Numbered from the stretch's first letter, positions 1-5,945 are shown. The stretch: 5,945 nt of DNA from Cryomorphaceae bacterium (GCA_027485365.1 JAIXRD010000174.1:1-5945), one strand, 5' to 3'. The notes: generated by a model from the sequence alone, not told the origin. Program-made: numbers and translations.

Positions 1-525
1 ACCGTTATTGTTGTTTAGTTGTGGAGTTAGTGCTTGGCCGCCGTGACAGTTCACACCCACACTGATCTGTATTTGAACTGATGTAATTTGAGTACCTGCT
101 GCTAAATTGTCATTCCAATTGAAGCCCACAGACCCCCCGCAGTTATAGTAAGATGATGTACCTCCACAACAGTTGTTTGGGACATTAACCAACTGGCCAT
201 AACTTGAAATGTTATAGGTTTGCGTGCCCGCCTGAGCTGCACCTGCTGAACCGCGAAGATACATTGTTGTATTGGACGTTAGTGCTGGAGTCGTGTACGA
301 GGCCCCCGTGCCGACCATGTTGGTACCTGCTGCATCACTGTACCATATATAGTTGGGAGAGCCCGATGCAGTTAGCGTTGCGGTTGCGCCACAGTTTATC
401 GTAACCGGGTTAGACGTAGGCGTTGGAGGCGGGCATTGCCCAAATACAAAAACCGTTGCAAAAATTGCAAAGGACGCAAGTCCAAATCGCAGGAAAAATT
501 TCGAAGAGTGTAGTAGTGTAGTCAT
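1..525 (-). CDS. Secreted Ig-like (Ig_7-type) surface protein, N-terminal part only
   Basis: This is an open frame of 175 codons from an ATG at 525 to the left edge with no stop, so the gene continues outside the window and its C-terminus is unseen. Residues 1-30 form a signal peptide: a basic Lys/Arg segment, a hydrophobic stretch (FGLASFAIFATVFVFG) and a likely cleavage near FGQ|C, typical of Bacteroidota exported proteins. Residues about 31-93 look like the Ig_7 (CHU_C-associated) Ig-like domain, with the hallmark series IWYSDAAGTN, VGTGASYTTPAL and NTTMYLRG. Residues about 100-175 form a second Cys- and Gly-rich beta region (NNCCGGTSSYYNCGG, then VNCHGG) that I do not recognise. Proteins of this build are usually large cell-surface or adhesin-like T9SS cargo, but no sorting domain can be seen here, so that part is inferred. 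No Shine-Dalgarno precedes the ATG; a Bacteroidota-type promoter lies about 50 bp upstream. The specific function is unknown. Confidence 0.85.
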   Translation of the reverse strand, partial: MTTLLHSSKFFLRFGLASFAIFATVFVFGQCPPPTPTSNPVTINCGATATLTASGSPNYIWYSDAAGTNMVGTGASYTTPALTSNTTMYLRGSAGAAQAGTQTYNISSYGQLVNVPNNCCGGTSSYYNCGGSVGFNWNDNLAAGTQITSVQIQISVGVNCHGGQALTPQLNNNNG

Positions 526-573
526 AGTAAAGTTTTGAGCAGGATAAATTTACATTTTCTTAGATAAAAAAAT

Positions 574-607
574 CAAACGTATTGTGTTATCAATTTAAGA
601 ATTCAAA
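574..607 (-). promoter_or_regulatory. Putative Bacteroidota sigma-A promoter for the Ig-like protein gene
   Basis: Read on the minus strand there is TTTG at 607-604, then 22 bp, then TACGTTTG at 581-574. This matches the Bacteroidota housekeeping consensus (TTG, about 17-23 bp, TAnnTTTG) at every fixed position. The expected transcription start lies a few bases further on, giving a 5' leader of roughly 40 nt before the ATG at 525. The -7 match is exact and the spacing sits at the long end of the accepted range. No experimental evidence is available here. Confidence 0.55.
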
Positions 608-691
608 CAGAATGCTGTTTATTATGAACATTCAATTAGTTTCATCGAATATTCATTAAGAAAGAATGAACGTAAAAAACGCTCCATTTTG

Positions 692-721
692 CTTTTTTCT
701 TCGCGATCGCGAAAAAAAGGG
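692..721. repeat. Palindrome TCGCGATCGCGA with flanking T-tract/A-tract arms
   Basis: Positions 701-712 are a perfect 12-bp palindrome. The symmetry continues outward: 700/713 pair, 699/714 do not, 695-698 pair with 715-718, 693-694 can form G-T wobbles with 719-720, and 692/721 pair. The left arm is T-rich and the right arm A-rich, so on either strand the transcript would have U's before and A's after the core. This is the opposite of an intrinsic terminator's U-tail. It could be a binding site for a dimeric regulator or a structured RNA element. It sits about 85 bp upstream of the predicted promoter -33 element of the leftmost gene. Confidence 0.5.
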
Positions 722-751
722 GGTAGATTTAGTAGCATAAGGTAGGTTTAG
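722..751. repeat. Pair of 11-bp near-identical direct repeats
   Basis: GGTAGATTTAG (722-732) and GGTAGGTTTAG (741-751) differ at one base and are 19 bp apart start to start, close to two helical turns. They abut the palindrome at 692-721. Such spacing would suit binding of a protein to the same DNA face, but no regulator is indicated by the sequence. Confidence 0.4.
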
Positions 752-804
752 GTGATTCAAAAGTAGTAGTATCTCTAATTCAACGTTACATCATTAAATT
801 CCAT

Positions 805-845
805 GTATTCATTTTACGTGTAATTACGTATTCATTTCTGCGTGT
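805..845. repeat. Pair of imperfect about 17-bp direct repeats 3' of the subtilase gene
   Basis: GTATTCATTTTACGTGT (805-821) and GTATTCATTTCTGCGTGT (828-845) share a 10-bp identical head and a CGTGT tail, with a 23-bp period. Between them the arms TACGT (815-819) and ACGTA (826-830) could form a 5-bp stem with a 6-nt loop. The second copy ends 3 bp short of the subtilase stop codon at 848-850. The role is unknown; it may simply be the residue of a small duplication. Confidence 0.4.
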
Positions 846-847
846 TT

Positions 848-2938
848 CTAATTAACTACGAAAGGTAGCATAATGTGTTTTTGAGTGCTGGTTGAAACGA
901 ATTGTGCTAGGTATTTGCCACTAGCTAAGGGAAGGCTTAGTGATTGGCTTCCTTCTAAAGCTGCATCAAATACTACGCGGCCTTGGGCGTCAATAATACG
1001 TGTTTGAAAAATCTCATCTGTTGGAAGTGAAACATTGAACGATCCATTATTAGGGTTTGGGTATAGGTTAAACACCGTGTTATCTATGCTCGGTGCTTCA
1101 GCATTCATAAGATTTTGTACCTGAAAGGAGTCAAGCATTTGACAGCCGTTGGCATCGGTAATTAGCACCTCATACCAACCCGATCCCAAAGCAGCTAAAT
1201 CCTCAGATGCTTCGTTAGTACTCCAAAGGAAGGAGTACGGAGCAATGCCGCCATTGGCTGTAAGATCAATCGCGCCGTTGTTTAAGACCGTTTCATCCGT
1301 AACCGATCCAGTAGCCACGATGGCTGAAGGAGCAATCAAGGTGAACGCCTGTTGAATTGAACATCCATTTCCATAAGAAAGCGTTGCTAAATACGTGCCC
1401 GCTCCTAAACCGCTTAGTTGGGTTCCAACACTTCCCTCAGACCAAAGCACCGAGGTGGCTGTATTATTTGTAACATTCAACTGTATTCCCCCATTGTAGG
1501 AATCAGCGCACAAAGGATCTGCTTGAAACACGGTGTAGGTTGGAGGAATCACATCATGTACAAAAACAGCGGTGTCTAAACGACATCCGTGAGTCCCCTC
1601 AATGTGTACCGTATACGTGTTCGTGGTAAGATTAGGATTGAATACACCGGTTACATTATTTCCCCACACAACATCGAATGGCGCTTGTGCACCTTGTATT
1701 AATAAGGTTGCTGACGCATCTTGCGCTAGGCATGAATCCACAAGTAGGAACGATGGAGTTATTGGGTTCCAAGTGGATGAAGCAGCCAATACCGCTTGAA
1801 ATGCATCTAACCTACCCGCTCCAAGTTTACCTGCATACGTTGGGTTTAAAGAATTTAGAGGCGCTGCCGTATTTTTAAGGATTTGTTCAATCTGAAGATT
1901 AGAAATGCATTTATTGGCTGACAGCATTAATGCCACCGTACCGCTGACATAGGCGGCCGCGAACGAAGTGCCACTCATGTTCAAGTACCATCCGCTAGCA
2001 GGCGATATTGCCACATCGTATCCTGGTGCAGCCAAATCCACTGAATCGTTGTGATTGTGGGTTGAACTGGGATCACCGATCCACTGCTCATGATTATCGG
2101 ATGGCCCTACCGAAGTTACAGAAAACACATGATTATAGGAGGCAGGGTAAACAAGCGCATCTGGTAATCCACACGTATTTCCATTTCCGGCTGAAGCCAC
2201 AATAAAGGATCCGTTAGCGGTAGCCTCATCTATTACATCCTGTTCCAATTGACTAAAGAAGCACCCGCTGCTCCAACTGATGTTAATTACATCAGCGCCC
2301 GCATAACTTGCCGCTAAAACCTCATTAAAGTTCATTTTATAGAGGGCAAGGCTTGTATTGAAGCCAATTGAACTTAGACCATAGCCATTATTTGTTTTAC
2401 CAGCTGCTGTTATAGCTACCGCCGTACCATGTGTAGTTGGAGCGGTATTCGATGCATCATAATAAAGATATTTACCTTCAAGGTCTTGATGCGTAATTTC
2501 AAAATTTTGATCACTTATTGCAATAACAACACTGTCGTCTCCTTGACTTAGGTCCCACGCTTGCGGTGCATTGATTAAGGTTAAGGCATAATCTGATATA
2601 CCTGCTTGAAAATTCAAATCATTGGGAGCAAACAAGGGAGTGTAAGTTGGACCTCGTTCAATGCTATAAATTTTACCACCAAAGATGGTACAAGCAGATT
2701 TAAACGCAGCCAAGTCACAATCGCCCTGAACTTCATATACTTTTTGAAGCTCGGGGTTTCTACTGGCACGTAAGGCTTGTACCGGCATTGTGAGATTCAA
2801 TTCTTTCGTTAATCCTTCCCATGACGGGTTTGTAAAAACAGAAGGATCTGCTTTAAACCACAAGGAATTTTGTTGAGCAAACGCGGTAGTTCCTAAGAAA
2901 ATACACGCTGAGAGTTTTAAGGCCGAAATCCAATTCAT
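848..2938 (-). CDS. T9SS-secreted subtilisin-like serine protease (S8) with SprB-like repeats
   Basis: This 696-aa protein is an extracellular peptidase by family. It has a signal peptide (residues 1-21, ending AFA|QQ) and a short pro-region to about 105, then the S8 catalytic domain (about 106-387). Catalytic Asp143 lies in AISDQNFEITH, His170 in THGTAVA, oxyanion Asn252 in ASAGNG and nucleophile Ser325 in MSGTSFAAAYVSG, so all four key residues are present. Three beta-rich repeats follow at about 401-452, 474-526 and 541-599. The second and third resemble SprB repeats, with NGGI, LW(S)xG/N, LxxLGxGxY and a closing NGC. Residues about 617-696 are a type A T9SS sorting domain: FNLYPNPNNGSFNV, then IIDAQGRVV, then LASGKYLAQF. 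Secretion through T9SS with removal of that domain and surface attachment or release is inferred from the family. Unusual features are Gln-Asn in place of Thr/Ser-Gly after the catalytic Asp, Ile for Gly in HGTxVAG, and Ala329 in place of the usual Pro. The ATG at 2938 is directly followed by the signal peptide, which fixes the start. The substrate is unknown. Confidence 0.93.
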   Translation of the reverse strand: MNWISALKLSACIFLGTTAFAQQNSLWFKADPSVFTNPSWEGLTKELNLTMPVQALRASRNPELQKVYEVQGDCDLAAFKSACTIFGGKIYSIERGPTYTPLFAPNDLNFQAGISDYALTLINAPQAWDLSQGDDSVVIAISDQNFEITHQDLEGKYLYYDASNTAPTTHGTAVAITAAGKTNNGYGLSSIGFNTSLALYKMNFNEVLAASYAGADVINISWSSGCFFSQLEQDVIDEATANGSFIVASAGNGNTCGLPDALVYPASYNHVFSVTSVGPSDNHEQWIGDPSSTHNHNDSVDLAAPGYDVAISPASGWYLNMSGTSFAAAYVSGTVALMLSANKCISNLQIEQILKNTAAPLNSLNPTYAGKLGAGRLDAFQAVLAASSTWNPITPSFLLVDSCLAQDASATLLIQGAQAPFDVVWGNNVTGVFNPNLTTNTYTVHIEGTHGCRLDTAVFVHDVIPPTYTVFQADPLCADSYNGGIQLNVTNNTATSVLWSEGSVGTQLSGLGAGTYLATLSYGNGCSIQQAFTLIAPSAIVATGSVTDETVLNNGAIDLTANGGIAPYSFLWSTNEASEDLAALGSGWYEVLITDANGCQMLDSFQVQNLMNAEAPSIDNTVFNLYPNPNNGSFNVSLPTDEIFQTRIIDAQGRVVFDAALEGSQSLSLPLASGKYLAQFVSTSTQKHIMLPFVVN

Positions 2939-3040
2939 AGCGTAAGGTTTAGTGTTGTTGTTGCCCGAAGGCGGACACTCTTACGGAATTGAATGAAAGA
3001 AGGTTACGAAATAACATTCATAACACCTATCTAAATCTAT

Positions 3041-4756
3041 TTACGAAGCCTGAAGGTCTTTTAATACGAGCTGTACCGTTGAACGGTTATTAAACTCGTT
3101 AATGTCTAAGGTATGTAGTACGTCAAATGACAATCCTGCCAAGGTTAAGTCTTCCTTTTCTTTCATATTAAACCCAATCGCATTTAATGTCACTCGCTGA
3201 CTTTGTTGGGTAAGGGTTAATTTTAGATGCAGTGCTTTCAGTAGTTTTGATTGCGTAGCATACACCTCTTGTGTAAGAAACACTGGTTTGTGATTTCCGG
3301 GACCATGGGGTTCAAAAGCATCTAGCACACGCACTAGCTTAGGGATTGAATAAAGCGATTCACCGCCGAAAATCTCATCAAAATTCAGTGTGGCATCATA
3401 GGTTAATATGGGGGTTCGGGGATTAGATTCGAAGTACGTAGCGGCAAGCTCATTTAGCTTTAATTTAAAGTTCTCAAAGTTGTCTGGGTGCAACGATAAT
3501 CCAGCGGCATGTTGATGCCCTCCAAATTGAATTAATAACGATTCACATTGAATCAAGGCCTTGTGAATATCGAAATTACCCACCGTACGAGCTGATCCAG
3601 AAAGTACGCCGTTGTGTTCGGTTAGAATTATGGTAGGAAGTGGATATTTCTCGATCACGCGTGAGGCCACAATACCCACAACCCCTTTGTGCCAAGCTGA
3701 GGAATACAACACGTTAACGCATCTATCGTTCGGCTCATTTGCTAACAAAGTCAAGGCTTCTTCTGTAATTTGTTGATCTAGGCTTTTACGTGTTTGATTG
3801 TCCTTTTCTATATCCTCAATTAAGGCATCTAGGTCTTCATGAACCGGATTAAGCATGCATGCAACGGCTGTCCTTCCTGAACGAATTCTACCAGCCGCAT
3901 TAATCCGGGGGGCAATCCCAAAAACCAGATCATTTAATTTAATCGTACCTGAACGATTCGCAGAAGTTAACATCTTTTTAAACGCAGGTCGTGGATTTTC
4001 ATTTACCTGTTTTAATCCATAAAACGCATATACCCTATTTTCATCGGTAACGGGTACTATATCTGCGGCGATACTCAAGGCTAATAAATCGAGCTGATTA
4101 TAGAGCTCATCAAGCGGCCATCCATTCGTAGAAAACAAGGCCTCTAATAATTTCATTCCTACTCCTGCACCTGAAAGGCCTTCAAAGGGATACCCATCTG
4201 CTGGCACTTTGGGATCTAATATAATTGCTTGAGGCAGGGTTTCGCCAGGCTCATGGTGATCACAAACAATCACTTGAATATTATTTGAGACTAAGGTTTG
4301 TATAAACTCAACAGAACGGACGCCACAATCTAAGGTGATTAATAGGTCAACCTTATCCTTAATGGCAGCCTCTACCCCAGCCTCACTCAACCCATATCCC
4401 TCTGTGTAGCGATCCGGAATATAATAGTCAATTAAATCCACTTTACTGCGGAGCGCGTTCATTACGATAGCCACCGCTGTGGTACCATCAACATCATAAT
4501 CACCAAATAAGCGTATTCGTTTTTTGGATTCAATCGCTTGATTTAATAAATCCACCGCTTCCTTCATTTGCCTAAAAAGAAAGGGGTCATTTACATGGCT
4601 CAATTTTGGTCGAAAAAAGCGCTCCGCCTCCGAAAATGTAGATACGCCACGTTGCACCAGCAAAGATGCGATTAAGTGGCTTATTTTTACTTCTTTAGCT
4701 AATTGTTCAACCTTTATTGGGCAGGCTGGTTCTGATTCATTCCACGCGTATTCCAT
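3041..4756 (-). CDS. recJ: Single-stranded-DNA-specific 5'-3' exonuclease RecJ
   Basis: RecJ degrades single-stranded DNA from the 5' end in recombination repair (RecF pathway), mismatch repair and base excision repair, using divalent metal ions in the cytoplasm. The 571-aa length is normal for the family. Seen in order, numbered from the ATG: LFGDYDVDGTTA (83-94) with the Asp cluster of DHH motif I, LDCGVRS (142-148), DHH in CDHHEPGE (165-172), ADIVPV (231-236), APRINAAGR (282-290), AWHKGVVGIVASRV (354-367), GSAR (387-390), the DHHA1 signature GGHQHAAG (412-419), and a C-terminal OB-like region starting near FEPHGPGNHKPVF (481-493). All metal-binding and catalytic motifs are present, so it should be active. 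A GTG at 4759 lies immediately before the ATG at 4756; I chose the ATG, and the GTG would add only one Met. The gene lies 66 bp after the small exported protein gene and may be read through from it, as no strong promoter was found in between. Confidence 0.97.
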   Translation of the reverse strand: MEYAWNESEPACPIKVEQLAKEVKISHLIASLLVQRGVSTFSEAERFFRPKLSHVNDPFLFRQMKEAVDLLNQAIESKKRIRLFGDYDVDGTTAVAIVMNALRSKVDLIDYYIPDRYTEGYGLSEAGVEAAIKDKVDLLITLDCGVRSVEFIQTLVSNNIQVIVCDHHEPGETLPQAIILDPKVPADGYPFEGLSGAGVGMKLLEALFSTNGWPLDELYNQLDLLALSIAADIVPVTDENRVYAFYGLKQVNENPRPAFKKMLTSANRSGTIKLNDLVFGIAPRINAAGRIRSGRTAVACMLNPVHEDLDALIEDIEKDNQTRKSLDQQITEEALTLLANEPNDRCVNVLYSSAWHKGVVGIVASRVIEKYPLPTIILTEHNGVLSGSARTVGNFDIHKALIQCESLLIQFGGHQHAAGLSLHPDNFENFKLKLNELAATYFESNPRTPILTYDATLNFDEIFGGESLYSIPKLVRVLDAFEPHGPGNHKPVFLTQEVYATQSKLLKALHLKLTLTQQSQRVTLNAIGFNMKEKEDLTLAGLSFDVLHTLDINEFNNRSTVQLVLKDLQAS

Positions 4757-4825
4757 CACACTTTTTAAATAAAGTTAGTAAAAAACTTGTGAACGAATTA
4801 CAGATTACAATAGTTTAACAACTCC

Positions 4826-5281
4826 CTACTTGATGGCGTATCGTATAGCCAATCCTCCACCCCATCCAAACCCAATGTTAGGTAAAACCTGAACAATTGG
4901 TCCCGAATCAAGTGCAAGATTTAATGGGATATTATTGAAGGTATATTCAATACCAAGCAGAGCGGAACCTGATAAATAAAAAGTACTTCCATTATTCAAT
5001 TTACTTGATTGGAACCCTACATTTGGTCCTACACCAATATACCAATTCAAGCCACTTGTTGGAAGGTCGTGATTCCACTCATACAACCCTTGCATCCATA
5101 ACCCATAACTTCCAGTACCAACATTTCCTTCGATGGCATTAACAGAGCTAAAATAATGTTTTGCACTAATAGAGCCATAACCAGGATACCCTCCTTTAAA
5201 CCCAATGGCCGTTTTATAGCTTTGTGCCATTGCGAAGGACCCCATAACAAAAATGATAACTGCACAAATAATCTGCTTCAT
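4826..5281 (-). CDS. Small exported protein, probable outer-membrane beta-barrel
   Basis: This 151-aa protein has no family I can name with certainty. Residues 1-20 are a clear signal peptide (MKQIICAVIIFVMGSFAMAQ) with cleavage at or next to AMA|Q. The mature part of about 130 residues is rich in Gly, Ser, Asn and aromatics and alternates in short beta-strand-like segments: TAIGFKGGYP, SISAKHYF, AIEGNVGTGSYG, GLNWYIGVGPNVGF, TFYLSGSALLGIEYTF, NLALDSGPIVQVLP, and GFGWGGGLAIRYAIK at the end. This pattern and the length suit a compact barrel of about eight strands, like the small OMP beta-barrel families common in Bacteroidota, but the last residue is Lys, not an aromatic. A soluble periplasmic beta-protein is the alternative. 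The gene begins 21 bp after the preceding stop, which implies co-transcription. The ATG at 5281 is favoured because the signal peptide starts there. Confidence 0.8.
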   Translation of the reverse strand: MKQIICAVIIFVMGSFAMAQSYKTAIGFKGGYPGYGSISAKHYFSSVNAIEGNVGTGSYGLWMQGLYEWNHDLPTSGLNWYIGVGPNVGFQSSKLNNGSTFYLSGSALLGIEYTFNNIPLNLALDSGPIVQVLPNIGFGWGGGLAIRYAIK

Positions 5282-5302
5282 GGATTATAATTTGATGGTT
5301 CG

Positions 5303-5701
5303 TTAATTTATGATGAGTTGATTCAGTTGATTCAAGGAAATTATATTGGCATTAATGCATGTATTCGCATTGTGAGGGGAATATTTTTCAAGGGTCCAAT
5401 TACCAGCATCACTTCGATTAAGTACATTGAAACGATTAAAAAAATCAATATCAAGTGAACTTCCTAGCAAACGAACTAAATGTGTGATTTTGTCAATAGA
5501 ACATCCAGAAGCTTTTACTTCAGCTTCATTGGCTGCGATCACAATGGCAGCATGTTCAAAACAAAATCCAGAAGCATCGATTGGTGTTCCATGGGTCTTC
5601 CAATTTGATACAAAAGTGTTCAATTCGTTATTAATCCGTAAGACTTCCTGTTCATTCAAGGTTCGATTGGCCACAAAGACCCAAGTTCTTTGATCTGTCA
5701 T
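5303..5701 (-). CDS. Bacteroidota conserved protein of the family mislabelled 'ABC transporter ATPase'
   Basis: This 132-aa cytoplasmic protein has no signal peptide or membrane segment. It carries the signature of a small family that databases often call 'ABC transporter ATPase': a WVFVANRTL-like start (WxxxANR, residues 7-13), WKTHG (34-38), a central hydrophobic strand IVIAANEAE (53-61) and SGCSID (65-70). It has no Walker A (GxxGxGK[ST]), no LSGGQ and no Walker B, so it is not an ABC ATPase and the label should not be propagated. From memory, family members are usually about 155-165 aa and end in a Trp-rich tail (W..P...SWH.RF). Here the protein stops at LNQLIIN without it, and no such tail was found between the stop and the next gene, so this copy seems to have lost it. 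The role is unknown. The 5-bp gap after the upstream (Fe-S) gene implies tight translational linkage. Confidence 0.82.
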   Translation of the reverse strand: MTDQRTWVFVANRTLNEQEVLRINNELNTFVSNWKTHGTPIDASGFCFEHAAIVIAANEAEVKASGCSIDKITHLVRLLGSSLDIDFFNRFNVLNRSDAGNWTLEKYSPHNANTCINANIISLNQLNQLIIN

Positions 5702-5706
5702 CTTTT

Positions 5707-5945
5707 TTACAAATCAGCTGCTTGAGCAATTAATTCTGCGACATCAAGCACTTGAATATCTGCTTCTTTGTTAAAATTCTTCACCCCATCTGTCATCATC
5801 GTATTGCAAAAAGGGCAACCCGTAGCGACGATATTAGCGGCTGATTCAAGCACATCTTCTGTGCGTTCAATATTAATTTCTTTATTTCCTTTCTCCGCTT
5901 CTTTAAACATTTGAGCACCACCTGCACCGCAGCAAAGCCCATTGG
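5707..5945 (-). CDS. (Fe-S)-binding protein with CCG domain (heterodisulfide reductase-related), C-terminal part
   Basis: The frame stays open to the right edge; the visible part is the last 78 residues and the N-terminal part is outside the window. It begins NGLCCGAGGAQMFKEAEKG and continues to ATGCPFCNTMMTDG. This is the second half of the Cys-rich CCG domain (PF02754 type) of HdrB/GlpC/LutA-like proteins: a CC pair at visible residues 4-5, 37 residues, then CxxC at 43-46. In the family these Cys ligate an iron-sulfur cluster in electron-transfer modules. In full-length Bacteroidota proteins of this type an N-terminal [4Fe-4S] region is common, but that cannot be checked here. The internal Met at 5910 is not a start, because the CCG motif lies upstream of it in frame. 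It is the first visible gene of the tight minus-strand cluster. The physiological electron donor and acceptor cannot be deduced. Confidence 0.93.
   Translation of the reverse strand, partial: NGLCCGAGGAQMFKEAEKGNKEINIERTEDVLESAANIVATGCPFCNTMMTDGVKNFNKEADIQVLDVAELIAQAADL

Larger units (their letters stand above)
526..847. other. 322-bp AT-rich intergenic region without a gene
   Basis: No plausible coding frame is found on either strand between the subtilase stop and the start of the Ig-like protein gene. The stretch is AT-rich and holds a promoter for the leftmost gene, a palindrome at 692-721, one pair of 11-bp direct repeats (722-751) and one pair of about 17-bp direct repeats just past the subtilase stop (805-845). 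No clear intrinsic terminator (GC-rich hairpin followed by a U-run on the minus-strand transcript) was found. Confidence 0.7.

Noticed and set aside
204..538. Two plus-strand open frames at the left end
   Set aside because: They are antisense to the Ig-like surface protein, whose signal peptide and Ig_7 motifs explain the region better.
703..710. GCGATCGC as a cyanobacterial HIP1 repeat
   Set aside because: There is a single copy in the window and the gene content is clearly Bacteroidota, so the match is to the octamer only.
692..721. Reading the palindrome as an intrinsic terminator for the subtilase
   Set aside because: On the minus-strand transcript the U-run precedes the stem and A's follow it, so there is no U-tail after the hairpin.
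1149..2205. Several plus-strand open frames of 65-68 codons within the subtilase gene
   Set aside because: All are antisense shadows of a gene with clear catalytic motifs and sorting domain; their translations show no recognisable features.
2962..2974. GCC-TTCG-GGC hairpin in the subtilase leader
   Set aside because: The stem is only 3 bp, with no flanking pairing and no U-run, so it is too weak to call a regulatory element.
4770..4777. TAACTTTA as a -7 promoter element for recJ
   Set aside because: It differs from TAnnTTTG at the last base and no TTG lies 17-23 bp upstream.
5047..5265. Minus-strand open frame of 72 codons overlapping the small exported protein gene in another frame
   Set aside because: It lies wholly inside the 4826-5281 gene, which has a signal peptide and a barrel-like pattern; the alternative frame shows no domain and has no start context of its own.
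5427..5693. Plus-strand open frame of 88 codons antisense to the ANR/SGCSID protein
   Set aside because: The minus-strand frame carries the conserved family motifs and the tight operon spacing; the plus-strand translation has none.

Overview
The window looks like chromosomal DNA of a Bacteroidota bacterium, most likely Flavobacteriia-like. The protein content supports this: a subtilisin-family protease with SprB-like repeats and a type IX secretion (T9SS) C-terminal sorting domain, an Ig_7-type cell-surface protein, a small protein family known mainly from Bacteroidota, and a promoter matching TTG-N22-TAnnTTTG. Shine-Dalgarno sequences are generally absent or weak. Genus cannot be assigned from sequence alone.

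All six supported genes lie on the minus strand, so transcription runs from high to low coordinates. In that order they are: the C-terminal end of a CCG-domain (Fe-S)-binding protein (cut by the right edge, 5707-5945); 5 bp later a 132-aa protein of the family often mislabelled 'ABC transporter ATPase' (5303-5701); 21 bp later a small exported, probably beta-barrel protein (4826-5281); 66 bp later recJ, the single-strand 5'-3' exonuclease (3041-4756); about 100 bp later a 696-aa T9SS-type subtilase (848-2938); and after a 322-bp AT-rich gap the N-terminal 175 residues of a secreted Ig-like protein that runs off the left edge (1-525).

The first three genes are packed tightly enough to be one transcript, and recJ may be read through from them. 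The two surface or secreted proteins at the left are more loosely spaced and probably form their own units; the leftmost has a recognisable Bacteroidota promoter. The 526-847 gap holds that promoter, a strong palindrome centred on TCGCGATCGCGA, and two pairs of short direct repeats.

I see no mobile element, CRISPR array, RNA gene, toxin-antitoxin pair or defence system. The most interesting point is in the subtilase: its catalytic residues are intact, but the Pro that normally follows the GTSxA(x) serine motif is Ala. That is the position whose Pro-to-Ala change is half of the engineered peptide ligase 'subtiligase'. Two further departures from the consensus lie around the catalytic Asp and His.
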